From NCBI RefSeq assembly GCF_002891295.1, contig NZ_LGUI01000002.1:992001-1056000 (forward strand): a stretch of 64,000 nucleotides of DNA, given 5' to 3'. How positions within the stretch are numbered: the first letter of the stretch is position 1; every line of letters begins with the position of its first letter. The notes under the pieces are model-generated. The model ran no database searches. It was given only the letters and a program-made list of their open reading frames with translations, and was not told where the DNA came from. Below, piece by piece: positions 19,381 to 28,131 of the stretch. Source of the stretch: Streptomyces eurocidicus. GTDB lineage: Bacteria; Actinomycetota; Actinomycetes; Streptomycetales; Streptomycetaceae. Made by a program: the position numbers and the translations under genes.

Positions 19381-21807
19381 GATGAATCGTTGGTGTTTTT
19401 CCCCGAGAGCCCTGAGGACCCCTTCTCGGTCGCGAGCGCGGCTTCGGCTGTGCTGGATCACCAGGGGAGGGTGGTGGGCTGGGGTGCCCTGGCGGAGGCT
19501 CTCATGGGTTACCGTGCGGCGGAGGTGATGGGCCGGCCCGCCCTGGAGGCCCTGGTACACCCCGACGACCACCAGCGGGCCGTCCACGCCGCCGCGCAAT
19601 GCGCGCGTGCCCCGGGCTGGTTCGGTCTCCTGCCCGTTCTGCACCGCGACGGTCACCGCACCCATGTGGGCGTACGAGCCCGCCGGGTGACCCGCGAGGG
19701 GCCCGGCCACGAGTGGTTCGTGGTCGCCGCCCCCGCTCAGGACGTCATCCAGTGGGAGACCGACCGCTCCGTGCTGGACAACCTCTTCCGCCGCTCACCC
19801 ATCGGCCTCGCCGTGCACGCCCCTGACCTGCGTGTCCTGCGCGTGAACCGGGCCCTGGCCCGGATCGGCGGCCTCACCCCCGAGCAGGCCCGCGGGCACC
19901 GCATGGCGGATTTCCTGGTGGAGGCCGATGCCCGTACCGCCGAGGACCGGCTGCGTGAGGTCCTGGCCACGGGCCGCCCCACCATTTTCACCGAGCAGTC
20001 CTGCCGCCTGCTCATCGAGCCCGACCGCGAGCGTTTCGTATCGGTCTCGGCGTTCCGCCTGGAGGATTCCACCGGGCGGACCCTGGGCGTCACCCAGTTG
20101 GTCGAGGACGTCACCGAGGCCCATCGTGCCCGTCTGCGGCTGGCTCTGCTGGGGGAGGCCGGGGCACGTATCGGCACGACGCTGGACGTGGCCACCACGG
20201 CCCGTGAGCTCGCCGAGGTGATAGTTCCCGATCTCGCGGATTGCGCCACCGTGGATCTCCTGGATCCTGTCAGCCGTGGTGAGGAACCCTCGCAGGACGG
20301 TTTCGGTCCCGTCCGGCGCACGGCCATGTCCTGCGACGTCCCGCACACCGATGACGTCCTGAACCCGCTGGGCTCGCTGATCCATTTCCCGCCCGGTACT
20401 CCTCAGGGGCGTTGTCTGGCCGAGCAGGTCCCTCTCCTCGTCCCCCGCCTGGAGACCCCCGGCGATCTGGACACGGTCGCCCAGGAACGTGCCCCCGAGG
20501 CCCGGGCCCTGGGTGTCCACTCGGTGATGATGCTGCCCCTGGCCGCCCGCGGCCTCGTCCTGGGGCTGGTCACCCTGTGGCGTTCGCGCAGCCCCGAGGC
20601 TTTCGAGGACGACGACCTCACCCTGGCGGGGGAGTTCGCCGCCCGTGCGGCGGTGTCCATCGACAACGCCCGCCGTTACACCCGCCAGCATCTGGCGGCC
20701 CTCACCCTCCAGCACCGCCTCCTGCCGGGCGAGCTGCCCGATCTGCCCGCCGCCGAAATCGCCCACTGCTACATCCCGGCCGGCGCGGTCGAAGGGGTCG
20801 GAGGGGACTGGTTCGATGTCATCCCGCTCTCCGGGGCCCGGGTGGCCCTGGTCGTCGGTGACGTCATCGGACACGGCATCGACGCCGCCGCGACCATGGG
20901 CCGGCTGCGCACCGCCGTCCACACCCTGGCCGAGCTCGACCTCGATCCCGAAGAGGTCCTCTCCCACCTCGACGACCTCGTCCACCGCCTGGCCGCCGAG
21001 CAGGAGACCAACAGCCAGGATTTCCCCCAGGACCAGGTCACCGGCGCCAGCTGTCTCTACGCCGTCTACGACCCCATCTCCCGGTCCTGCTCCCTGGCCC
21101 GCGCCGGCCACCCCCCGCCCGCCGTGAGGACCCCCGACGGACACGTCACCTTCCCCGACCTCCCCGCCGGGCCGCCCCTGGGCCTGGGGGGCCTGCCCTT
21201 CGAGAGCCTCGAACTCCACCTCCCCGAAGGCAGCCTCCTCGCCCTTTACACCAACGGCCTCATCCACGCCCCCGAGCACGACATCGACACCATGCTCGAC
21301 CGGCTCGCCCACCACCTCGCCGCCCCCGCCCGCACCGTCACCGAGACCGCCCACGCCGTCGTCGGCGCCCTGCTGCCCGCCCACCCGGCCGACGACGTCG
21401 CCCTCCTCCTGGCCCGCACCCGGGTCCTGCCCGACGACCGTGTCGCCACCTGGACCCTGCCGGCCGACGCCCGCGCCGCCTCCCACGCCCGCACCCTGAT
21501 GACCCGGCAACTGGCCACCTGGAACCTCGACGAACTGACCTTCACCACCGAACTCGTCGTCAGCGAACTGGTCACCAACGCCTACCGCTACGCGCCCGGT
21601 GGCCCGGTCACCCTGCGCCTGATCCTGGGCCCCCACCTCATCTGCGAGGTCTCCGACACCAGCAACACGGCACCCCACCTGCGCCGCGCCCGCACCACCG
21701 ATGAAGGCGGCCGGGGCCTGTTCCTTGTAGCCCAGCTCACCGAACGCTGGGGCACCCGCTACGGGCGGGAGGGCAAGACCGTCTGGACCGAACAGCGCCT
21801 GCCATGA
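19366..21807 (+). CDS. PAS-PAS-GAF-SpoIIE-HATPase sensor phosphatase (anti-anti-sigma control)
   Basis: This protein of about 813 residues has a multi-domain order: two PAS domains (about 20-115 and 130-240), GAF (about 260-430), a PP2C-type SpoIIE phosphatase (about 440-660, with GDWFDV and GDVIGHG metal-binding motifs), and a C-terminal RsbW-like HATPase (about 680-813, N-box ELVTNAYRYAP and DEGGRGLFLV). Such proteins sense small molecules or redox state and dephosphorylate anti-sigma-factor antagonists, releasing alternative sigma factors. The HATPase may act as the partner kinase. 19366 is the outermost start. TTG 19390 or GTG 19393 follow a GAGGGA site and are more likely real. A coupled membrane-protein frame overlaps the stop. 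Confidence 0.88.
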   Translation: MVGVRDESLVFFPESPEDPFSVASAASAVLDHQGRVVGWGALAEALMGYRAAEVMGRPALEALVHPDDHQRAVHAAAQCARAPGWFGLLPVLHRDGHRTHVGVRARRVTREGPGHEWFVVAAPAQDVIQWETDRSVLDNLFRRSPIGLAVHAPDLRVLRVNRALARIGGLTPEQARGHRMADFLVEADARTAEDRLREVLATGRPTIFTEQSCRLLIEPDRERFVSVSAFRLEDSTGRTLGVTQLVEDVTEAHRARLRLALLGEAGARIGTTLDVATTARELAEVIVPDLADCATVDLLDPVSRGEEPSQDGFGPVRRTAMSCDVPHTDDVLNPLGSLIHFPPGTPQGRCLAEQVPLLVPRLETPGDLDTVAQERAPEARALGVHSVMMLPLAARGLVLGLVTLWRSRSPEAFEDDDLTLAGEFAARAAVSIDNARRYTRQHLAALTLQHRLLPGELPDLPAAEIAHCYIPAGAVEGVGGDWFDVIPLSGARVALVVGDVIGHGIDAAATMGRLRTAVHTLAELDLDPEEVLSHLDDLVHRLAAEQETNSQDFPQDQVTGASCLYAVYDPISRSCSLARAGHPPPAVRTPDGHVTFPDLPAGPPLGLGGLPFESLELHLPEGSLLALYTNGLIHAPEHDIDTMLDRLAHHLAAPARTVTETAHAVVGALLPAHPADDVALLLARTRVLPDDRVATWTLPADARAASHARTLMTRQLATWNLDELTFTTELVVSELVTNAYRYAPGGPVTLRLILGPHLICEVSDTSNTAPHLRRARTTDEGGRGLFLVAQLTERWGTRYGREGKTVWTEQRLP

Positions 21808-22150
21808 GCCCGTCCGCCCCCCGGGCAGGCCGTCCCCGCACGCCCCTGGGCACCCGGGTGGCCTACGCGATGGCCGTGACCACCACCGTCTCCGCCCTCT
21901 TGTGGGCCGGTCTGGTCCTCACCCATCTCAAGCACCCCACGTTCCCGAACATCCAGATCAGCTCCGGCATGAGCCTGGTCATCCTCGGCCTGGGCCTCGC
22001 CCTGCCGGGTACCGCTTTCGTCGCCCGCGGCTCCGGCCGTTCCCTCCGTCGGCCGGCCCCGGGACACCCCGGCCACGGGCTCCGCCGACCGGTGGCCCGA
22101 GCGGTGAGGGCCGGCCGGGGCCGCGGGGCCGTGGAGCCGCAGGGGGTCAG
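21804..22150 (+). CDS. Small membrane protein, 3' end uncertain
   Basis: The ATG overlaps the phosphatase stop (ATGA), indicating translational coupling. The first 75 residues contain two hydrophobic helices (VAYAMAVTTTVSALLWAGLVL and MSLVILGLGLALPGTAFVA) and look genuine. After about nt 22080 the frame turns into Arg/Gly/Pro-rich sequence. It stays open to 23237 only by running antisense to the DUF4352 gene, so the real protein probably ends near 22100-22150, possibly after a frameshift or degeneration. A two-helix partner for the phosphatase is plausible but unproved. Confidence 0.4.
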
Positions 22151-22151
22151 G

Positions 22152-22751
22152 TCACTTGCTCAGGGTCCATTCGCCGGTGTCCTTGGCGAAGCCGGAGTCC
22201 AGCGCGAACCGGACGGAGGCGGGCTTGGTGTTCTCCGGCACGGAGAACACCACCCAGCCCGTGGCCTTCTGCCCCGCGGCCAGGTTCACGGTGGCCGGTA
22301 TGGAGGGGCCTTCGCTGATCCGGCCGATGCTCTGGGTGAAGACCTGACCCTGTGCGTCGAGGACCTTCGCGCCGTTGGAGGGGCTGTCCTCGTAGCCGGT
22401 CGTGCCGGTGTTGACGAGCTCGAACTGGGCGGCGACCCACCGCTTGCCCGCGGACGGCTGGAGGTACTTGTTGGAGCTGTGGGCCGGGTCGGCCCACTTC
22501 TTCAGCGTGACCGCGACCTGCGAGCCCGCCTTCTTCCCCTTCAGGGTGAAGGTGGCGCCGACGGCGTGCCCGCCTCCGCTGCCCTTGCCGGGTGCGGCGC
22601 TCGACGCCGCCGGCGCGGGGGCGCTGCTGTGCTGCCCGGCGGGCGCGCTGCCCGAGGGCCGGCCGCCGGTGTCCTCGGTGCCGTTGTCGCAGGCGGTGGC
22701 GGTGGCGGCGAGCGCGATGACGGCCGCGGCGACGGTGAACTGACGACGCAC
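22152..22751 (-). CDS. DUF4352-type secreted lipoprotein
   Basis: This 199-residue protein starts at a GTG preceded by GGGGGAT. A lipoprotein signal peptide ends in a lipobox-like ATAC, so it should be lipid-anchored outside the membrane. A Ser/Ala/Gly-rich linker follows. The C-terminal half (ATFTLKGKKAGSQVAVTLKKW, VAAQFELVNTGT, WVVFSVPE) matches the immunoglobulin-like DUF4352 fold common in actinomycete lipoproteins. Function unknown. Confidence 0.82.
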   Translation of the reverse strand: MRRQFTVAAAVIALAATATACDNGTEDTGGRPSGSAPAGQHSSAPAPAASSAAPGKGSGGGHAVGATFTLKGKKAGSQVAVTLKKWADPAHSSNKYLQPSAGKRWVAAQFELVNTGTTGYEDSPSNGAKVLDAQGQVFTQSIGRISEGPSIPATVNLAAGQKATGWVVFSVPENTKPASVRFALDSGFAKDTGEWTLSK

Positions 22752-22930
22752 TGGTGGATCCCCCGTGAATATGAATGGTCCGACTTGACGTGCACATTCT
22801 TACTCCAGGTGTGCGCCGGCCCCGCCTCCCAAGGGCCCTGGTGGGCTTTCTGTGACACTCGAGTGATCAAACTGTGGCAACGCCTCCGGCGGCGGGGCCG
22901 GCCCGGCGGATCCTTGCTCCCGGGGGTGTG

Positions 22931-24055
22931 TCAGCGCAGTACCCCTTCCAGGAAGTCGCTGCTCAGCCGGGACACCGCCCTCACGTCGAGCTGGTACAGC
23001 ACATACCGGCCGCGGCGCCGCGTGACGATCAGTCCCGCCTTCTTCAGTACCGCCAGGTGCCGTGAGGCTTCCGGCGCGCTGATGCCGAGGATGTTCGCGA
23101 GCTCCCCCGTGGTGTGGGGGGAGCGGGCGGTGCTGCGGCACATCTGCATCCGCACCGGGTGGGCCAGCGCCTCCAGACGCAGCTTGAGTACCTCGACAGA
23201 GGCCGGGGCGGGCAGCTCGGGGGAACCGAGGGGGTAGTGGACGACCGGGCGCCAGCCCGGCCGGTGCAGGATCATCAGATGCGGCCAGGCGAAGTGGGAG
23301 GGGACGAATGTCAGGCCCCCTCCCACGGCCGGGTCGACCGCGGTGGCCTGGCAGTCAGCCAGCTTGTCCGCCCGGATCCGCCGCCTGTCCCCGTCCTCCT
23401 CCAGGACCATGGCGGGCGAGACCGCGTTCAGCGCCTCGGCCAGTCCCTTGTGGTGCAGCAATTGCGTCTTGTGCCGGGTGTCGGCGGCGAGTGTTCCCCG
23501 TACCCGCTGCCAGACGTCGGCGAAGAACGCCTCGTCGCAGTCCTCGACCAGGCGCCGTACCCAGACCCGCACCGCGGTGGGGTCCGCGAGCAGCCGTCCG
23601 GTGAACTCCCACTGCTGAGGGCCGCGGGCCGCCGCCAGTTCCAGCGCCCGCTCCCGGGTGGCGGCGTCGGCCAGCGGGGAGGGGCCGCCGGTGGCGTAGG
23701 TGGCGAGCGAGGCGAACTCCAGGGCCGCGGAGACGAACTGCTCGTCGTCCAGCCGGTCCAGCAGGTCCAGGTCCTCCGCGAGCGTCGTCCCGGCCCGCCC
23801 GTCGCCGCCCCGTACCCCCGCGAAGGGCAGGAACAGATCGGAGAAGGTGTTGCGCCACAGGAAGTCGGCCTCGTGAAGCCGGCTGGCCAGGTCCCGGTCG
23901 AGGGACGCGGCCGTCGCCGAGGCCCAGCCCCGCAGCCCTGGGTGGTGCTCCGGCTCGGACAGGGCGTGCAGTGCCAGATTCAGCTCGGCCAGCGGCGACG
24001 TCTCGAAGACGATCGCCCGCGCCGGAAGCCCCGTGATGTCGATGCTCACGCTCAT
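22931..24055 (-). CDS. DUF5937/ArsR-type winged-helix regulator
   Basis: This 374-residue protein begins MSVSIDITGLPARAIVF, an opening I recognise from DUF5937 proteins. It ends in an ArsR/SmtB-type winged helix (HPVRMQMCR, TTGELANILGISAPEASRHLAVLKKAGLI, GRYVLYQLD). The N-terminal region probably senses an unknown ligand or interacts with a partner; no Cys metal site of classical ArsR proteins is evident. The longer frame to 24583 is rejected because the conserved start is at 24055. It may autoregulate; no operator was identified. Confidence 0.82.
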   Translation of the reverse strand: MSVSIDITGLPARAIVFETSPLAELNLALHALSEPEHHPGLRGWASATAASLDRDLASRLHEADFLWRNTFSDLFLPFAGVRGGDGRAGTTLAEDLDLLDRLDDEQFVSAALEFASLATYATGGPSPLADAATRERALELAAARGPQQWEFTGRLLADPTAVRVWVRRLVEDCDEAFFADVWQRVRGTLAADTRHKTQLLHHKGLAEALNAVSPAMVLEEDGDRRRIRADKLADCQATAVDPAVGGGLTFVPSHFAWPHLMILHRPGWRPVVHYPLGSPELPAPASVEVLKLRLEALAHPVRMQMCRSTARSPHTTGELANILGISAPEASRHLAVLKKAGLIVTRRRGRYVLYQLDVRAVSRLSSDFLEGVLR

Positions 24056-24219
24056 ACCCCCATCGTGCCTGCTCAGCGGCGCGACGCTCGCATCGATTGA
24101 CGTCCCGCGCCAATCCACCACCCGGGTGTGCGGAGGATACGGCTCAGCAGGGTGCGGGTTTGTCCCACACGAGGGAGCACCGCCACAGCAGGTGCCTGCG
24201 CACCCGGGCCGGGCCGGGG

Positions 24220-24960
24220 TCAGGCGCGGCAGCGCAGCATCGTCAGTGGGGGATTGGTGGTGTAGTCGTCCCAGAAGTCCTCGCCGTACGCGCGCACGCC
24301 ATCGGCGGAGACTTCCAGGGGGACCCAGGTGAGCTCGTCGAATCCGGCCGCCCGCAGACACTCCTCGTAGACCTCGCGGCCGGGCGGGTTGGCGACGAAG
24401 GAGATCGGCGGGTCGAGGAGCGCGGTGATCCGTACACGCGGCCCGATCGGGGTCTCCTCGCCGAGCGATTCGCACAGGAAGCCGTACTTGGCCAGGGACG
24501 GCCCGCCGAAACGGAAATCCGGGTTCTGCGCGAAGGCGAAGAACTCGGCCCCGTCGGTGATGCTGCGGTGGATGTTGCGGCACATCCGCGCGATGGTGGC
24601 GACGTCCTCGGCGTAGTTGAACAGCTGGACCGCGACCGCGACGTCGAAGCGCGGTTCGAGGGCGCGCAGCCCGGCGACGTCGCCGACCTCGTAGCGCACG
24701 CCCAAGGGGTCCCTGTCCTCCAGGGCCCGGGCCGCGCCGACCATCGCGCGGGAGATGTCGACGCCGAGGACACGGGAGGCGCCGCAGCGCATGAACTCCC
24801 GGCTGTAAAAGCCGGTTCCGCAGGCCAGGTCGAGGACCGACTTGCCGTGCACGTCACCGACGAGGGCGAGGAAGCCGGGCACCTCCGCGTAACGCGCGAG
24901 AGGGAGGGTCTTGAAGCCCTCGAACGCCTCGCCGATCCCGTCGTACAGCTGACCGCTCAT
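24220..24960 (-). CDS. SAM-dependent class I methyltransferase
   Basis: The protein has 246 residues. Motif I is VLDLACGTGFYSREF, with the acidic motif II residue in VLGVDISRAM, followed by post-motif strands (FDVAVAVQLFNYAE). This is a Rossmann-fold methyltransferase resembling ubiquinone/UbiE-like and toxoflavin-type small-molecule enzymes. AGGGGGCAG precedes the ATG at 24960; the longer frame to 25170 has no supporting homology. Substrate not predictable. It faces away from a secreted Gly-rich gene across a 312-bp gap. Confidence 0.82.
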   Translation of the reverse strand: MSGQLYDGIGEAFEGFKTLPLARYAEVPGFLALVGDVHGKSVLDLACGTGFYSREFMRCGASRVLGVDISRAMVGAARALEDRDPLGVRYEVGDVAGLRALEPRFDVAVAVQLFNYAEDVATIARMCRNIHRSITDGAEFFAFAQNPDFRFGGPSLAKYGFLCESLGEETPIGPRVRITALLDPPISFVANPPGREVYEECLRAAGFDELTWVPLEVSADGVRAYGEDFWDDYTTNPPLTMLRCRA

Positions 24961-25272
24961 GTCGCTGCCCCCTGTGTACACGGCGTCGGCCCTCACGACA
25001 GGCCGCGGCCCCCGGAGGGAAGTCTCCCTCCGACCGGCCGGGGCGCCGCACTGGCGGAAACCACGAAGATGCCGTGGCCGCGTGTGCGTATCGGACGACC
25101 GGTGGGATCGTCCTCCCTTCCCTGGAGCCCGTGCCGGCGGGCAGTGAATACCGTAAAGGCGGCGCACCATAGTTAACCCTCCTCAACCCGTCACTTTTCA
25201 CACGGTCGGCAGTTCACTCGACGTGAAAGTACGCCGGTCATACGTACATCGGCGCCGACTGGGAGGAAGACT
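24961..25272. other. Divergent intergenic region
   Basis: This 312-bp gap separates the leftward methyltransferase gene from the rightward Gly-rich gene and must hold promoters for both. The part near 25160-25260 is noticeably less GC-rich. No clear consensus promoter or operator could be assigned. GGGAGGAAG (25260s) is the ribosome site of the rightward gene. Confidence 0.5.
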
Positions 25273-25956
25273 GTGAGCATCGTTCAGAGGGCCGCTGCCG
25301 CCGCCACGCTGGTCGTTACCGCTCTGGGGATGGGATGCGGGACCGCCTCGGCCGCGGACCAGGGCGAGGGTTCCACGCACATCTACTGCAACAACCCCTA
25401 TAACGCCACCTTGGTCGACGCCTCCGGCGGAACCGCGCTGGTGCGCCAGGCCCAGGATCTCCTGGGGGTCGGTGTGGGCGGTGACGGCTCCGGCGGTTCC
25501 GGCGCCGGGGGCAACGGGGCCGGTGGCAATGCCACCAGCGGCAATGCCCGGGGCGGTTCCGGCGCGGCCGACAACGGCGGCGGCTTCGGCAACATCGGCG
25601 GCCCCGTCTTCGGCGACGAGGGCAGCTCGGCCCCGGGCGGTTCCGGTACGAGTGGTCCCGCCGCCGGCGGTCCCGGCAGGGGCGGCGTCGGCACCGGAGG
25701 ACCGGGCAGCGGCGGCTCCGGCGCGAGCAACGGCGCGCAGCACCAGGGGGCCACCGCCAACGGCGGCAAGGGCGGCACCGCGGACCTGTCCAACGTCCAG
25801 CAGGCCAACCACAACCGCTGCGGGCAGAGCACGGACGCCGAGGTCAGCAGCACGGTCGACAAGAGCACCGCGATCGACAACAGCACTTCGGTCGACAAGT
25901 CGGTCAGGACGAGCAACCTGCGCATCGACCGTTCCGCCCGTCCGCAGCGGCACTGA
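25273..25956 (+). CDS. Secreted Gly-rich protein, unknown function
   Basis: This 227-residue protein has a GTG start after GGGAGGAAG. The signal peptide ends near GTASAADQ. The mature protein has an N-terminal segment with Cys (IYCNNPYNATLV), a long Gly/Ser/Ala/Asn-rich centre, and a C-terminal polar region (STVDKSTAIDNSTSVDKSV) with a second Cys. It resembles low-complexity actinomycete wall proteins; the two Cys may form one disulfide. No enzyme motif is visible. Confidence 0.7.
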   Translation: MSIVQRAAAAATLVVTALGMGCGTASAADQGEGSTHIYCNNPYNATLVDASGGTALVRQAQDLLGVGVGGDGSGGSGAGGNGAGGNATSGNARGGSGAADNGGGFGNIGGPVFGDEGSSAPGGSGTSGPAAGGPGRGGVGTGGPGSGGSGASNGAQHQGATANGGKGGTADLSNVQQANHNRCGQSTDAEVSSTVDKSTAIDNSTSVDKSVRTSNLRIDRSARPQRH

Positions 25957-25989
25957 ACGCGGCTGACGACCCGATAACGAGCCGGCGGT

Positions 25990-26021
25990 GGCGTCTTCCA
26001 CCGAAAGCGGTGGAAGACGCC
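25990..26021. terminator. Bidirectional terminator hairpin
   Basis: A perfect 14-bp stem (GGCGTCTTCCACCG/CGGTGGAAGACGCC) with loop AAAG lies between the convergent Gly-rich gene and TetR gene. It could end transcription from both sides. Confidence 0.8.
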
Positions 26022-26062
26022 CAGGGGCCGGCGCCGTACGGGCCTGGCGGGGGCGTAGCGGC

Positions 26063-26698
26063 TTACGCGGGCGCGTAGTCCCCGAGCGAGGGTTCGAGCA
26101 GGCCGAAGACAGTGGTGGCGTCCGCGCTGACGAGGGCGGTGATTTCGCCGGGGGCGCGCCCGGCCAGGGTGAGTTCCTGGATCCGCCGGAACAGCACACG
26201 GTGGGCGGCGGCGAGCTGGGCGGCGGCGGCGCGGGGGGTGATGTCGTCGCCGGGGGCGCCGGTGGCCTCGGCGAGGGCGTGGGCGAGGGCTTCCTCGCGC
26301 AGGTCGTGGAGGTCGCGCAGGCGGGTGGTGAGGGTGGGGCTGTCAGCGATCATGCGGGTGAAGTCGGCCCCGGCGAACCCCGCGACGGGGTCCTGGCGGG
26401 CGGCGGCGCCGAGGAAGGCGCGGCGCAGGGCGGCGAGGGCGGTCTCACCCGGTGCGCGGCCGGTCAGGGCGCGGGCGAGGCCGGCGGTGAATTCCTCGTG
26501 GTGGTCGAAGGCGAGGTCTTCCTTGCGGGGGAAGTAGTTGGTGACGGTCTTCTTGGCCACGCGGGCGGCGTCGGCGATGTCGCTGATCGTGGTGGCTTCG
26601 AAGCCCTGCCGGAGGAAGAGGCGGGTGGCGTGGTCGGAGATCAGCTGCCGGGTCTCGCGCTTCTTGGATTCCCGGAGTCCTGGCGTCTGAGTGCTCAT
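26063..26698 (-). CDS. TetR/AcrR-family regulator
   Basis: This 211-residue protein has an N-terminal HTH (ATTISDIADAARVAKKTVTNYF) and a helical ligand-binding domain, typical of TetR repressors. The preferred start is 26698 (MSTQTPG). A TATAAG -10-like hexamer lies only 9 bp before this ATG, so the mRNA may be nearly leaderless. The target gene is not adjacent in an obvious way. Confidence 0.85.
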   Translation of the reverse strand: MSTQTPGLRESKKRETRQLISDHATRLFLRQGFEATTISDIADAARVAKKTVTNYFPRKEDLAFDHHEEFTAGLARALTGRAPGETALAALRRAFLGAAARQDPVAGFAGADFTRMIADSPTLTTRLRDLHDLREEALAHALAEATGAPGDDITPRAAAAQLAAAHRVLFRRIQELTLAGRAPGEITALVSADATTVFGLLEPSLGDYAPA

Positions 26699-26794
26699 GG
26701 AGCAAACCTTATAGCGGTGGCAACTTTGCGCTTGACGCATCACATGAGGCTTGTGCCTGGCCCGGGCAGGGGTACGGGCCCCTGCCCGGAGGCG

Positions 26795-27466
26795 TCACCA
26801 GTCGACGTGCGTGGTGATCCAGTCGGTCAGGCCGTCCTCGTCGTCCGCGGCGGGCAGATCGGGGCCGCAGGCGAGAGGAGTGCAGGAGAGCTGCAGATGG
26901 GTGAGGTAACCGTAGGGGCCGTTGTCGGCCGCGGGGCCGAGTATCAGGGCGTGGGTGGGGGTGCGCCAGATGCGATGGGTGAGCGCGGGACCGTTCGCCA
27001 TGGCCGGAGAGGACGGAACCATGCGCTCGGGAGGCGTGCCGAGGTGTGCGGTCACCGCCTGCGCGGCCTGGGTGAGTACGGTCTCGCAGTCCTGGCCGGT
27101 GCATGATCTGCGGCCGCTCCAGCCGGGCTGCTCCTGCCAGCGGTCCATGAGCCCGTACAGCCACGGTCCGTTGGCCATCTTCTCGTCGTGCGGGTCGACG
27201 GGGTAGAGCTCTCCGAAGACCAGGAAGACCCGTCCGTCCGGATCCCCGAACGGACTGACGCCGTCGGAACACAGCACATGCTGCTCCGCGGTGCGGAAGG
27301 ATTCGCAGACCAGGTGTTCTTCCCAGCTCCATCCGCGCCGTCGCACCTCGGCGTCGACCGCGTCGAAGTCGTCGGAGACGCAGGACGCGGCCGACAGGCC
27401 GACGAGTTCGGCGACGGCCCGCGCGGTGAGCGGCCGGTGGGCGAGGGCGTGTACGGGAAACACCAT
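26795..27466 (-). CDS. Hypothetical protein
   Basis: This 223-residue soluble protein has no recognised domain. It is rich in Trp, His and acidic residues and contains an HLxLxxTPLACGPDLP segment near the end. The ATG at 27466 is preferred because AAGGTG lies 6 bp upstream; a GTG at 27475 is possible. It may be a cytoplasmic protein with a SUKH- or barrel-like fold, but that is a guess. It is transcribed toward the TetR gene. Confidence 0.55.
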   Translation of the reverse strand: MVFPVHALAHRPLTARAVAELVGLSAASCVSDDFDAVDAEVRRRGWSWEEHLVCESFRTAEQHVLCSDGVSPFGDPDGRVFLVFGELYPVDPHDEKMANGPWLYGLMDRWQEQPGWSGRRSCTGQDCETVLTQAAQAVTAHLGTPPERMVPSSPAMANGPALTHRIWRTPTHALILGPAADNGPYGYLTHLQLSCTPLACGPDLPAADDEDGLTDWITTHVDW

Positions 27467-27576
27467 GCGCCACACCTTAAAGGTGGTGCTGCCGCCGGCC
27501 GGCCCGGGGTTCTGCCGCTAGGCGTCCGGTCCCGGGCAGGCGGCTGGGCTCGCCCGGGCGGCGGGGCGCGTGTGGT

Positions 27577-27894
27577 TCAGCGTGAGCCGAATTTGACGCT
27601 GGCGAAGGTGGAGCCGCGTGGTGCCTGGGCGCCGGGTGCGAGGTGTTGCGCGGTGCCGTTGCACTTCTTGCCCTTGTAGACGGTGGCGGGTACGGCTGTG
27701 CCGTTGTGGGCGGCGCGGGCTTCCTGGCTCATGGTGAGGCACTTGCTGTCGGGCGGGTTGTCGACGTAGAAGGGTTTGCCCTTGGGGCCCACCCAGGAGA
27801 AGGTTCCCTTCGCGGCGAGGGCGGTGCCGGTGGGAAGGGCGAGGGCGAGGGTGAGGCCCGTGAGAGCGGCGATCACGGGACGGGGAAGACGCAT
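27577..27894 (-). CDS. Small secreted protein
   Basis: This 105-residue protein has a clear signal peptide (MRLPRPVIAALTGLTLALALPTGTALAAKG). The mature part of about 75 residues has two Cys that can pair (CLTMS and KKCNG) and is basic near the end (ASVKFGSR). AAGGA is positioned for the ATG at 27894 rather than the GTG at 27897. Similar small secreted actinomycete proteins are uncharacterised. Confidence 0.72.
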   Translation of the reverse strand: MRLPRPVIAALTGLTLALALPTGTALAAKGTFSWVGPKGKPFYVDNPPDSKCLTMSQEARAAHNGTAVPATVYKGKKCNGTAQHLAPGAQAPRGSTFASVKFGSR

Positions 27895-28010
27895 CACTGA
27901 TCCTTCTTCTCGGGATTGCTCAATGGCGGAGAAAGTGAGGCGAAAGCCTCGTGACGGTCAACGACGCCCGGCCCTTGGCGACACGCGACACGCCCGGTCC
28001 GTTTCGTACC

Positions 28011-28050
28011 GGGAACGGGACCCGCATATCCGCGTAGAGGTCCCGCTCCC
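28011..28050 (-). terminator. Hairpin after the ZIP transporter gene
   Basis: Twelve-base arms with one mismatch (GGGAACGGGACC/GGTCCCGCTCCC) enclose a 16-base loop with a further CGC/GCG pairing. It starts about 80 bp after the ZIP stop on the leftward strand and likely terminates that gene. Confidence 0.6.
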
Positions 28051-28131
28051 CTGCGCGTGGGCGCGGAGCGTGCCCGCCTGCTCCCCCGGTAGAGAGGCGG
28101 GCCGCGGAGGAGGTCGCCCCCGCGGCCGTGG

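Noticed and set aside
21804..23237. 477-residue extension of the small membrane protein
   Set aside because: Beyond about 22100 it runs antisense to a well-supported lipoprotein and the next regulator and loses protein character.
24056..24583. N-terminal extension of the DUF5937 regulator
   Set aside because: The conserved MSVSIDITGLP opening is at 24055; upstream residues are Arg/Pro/His-rich and antisense to a methyltransferase 3' end.
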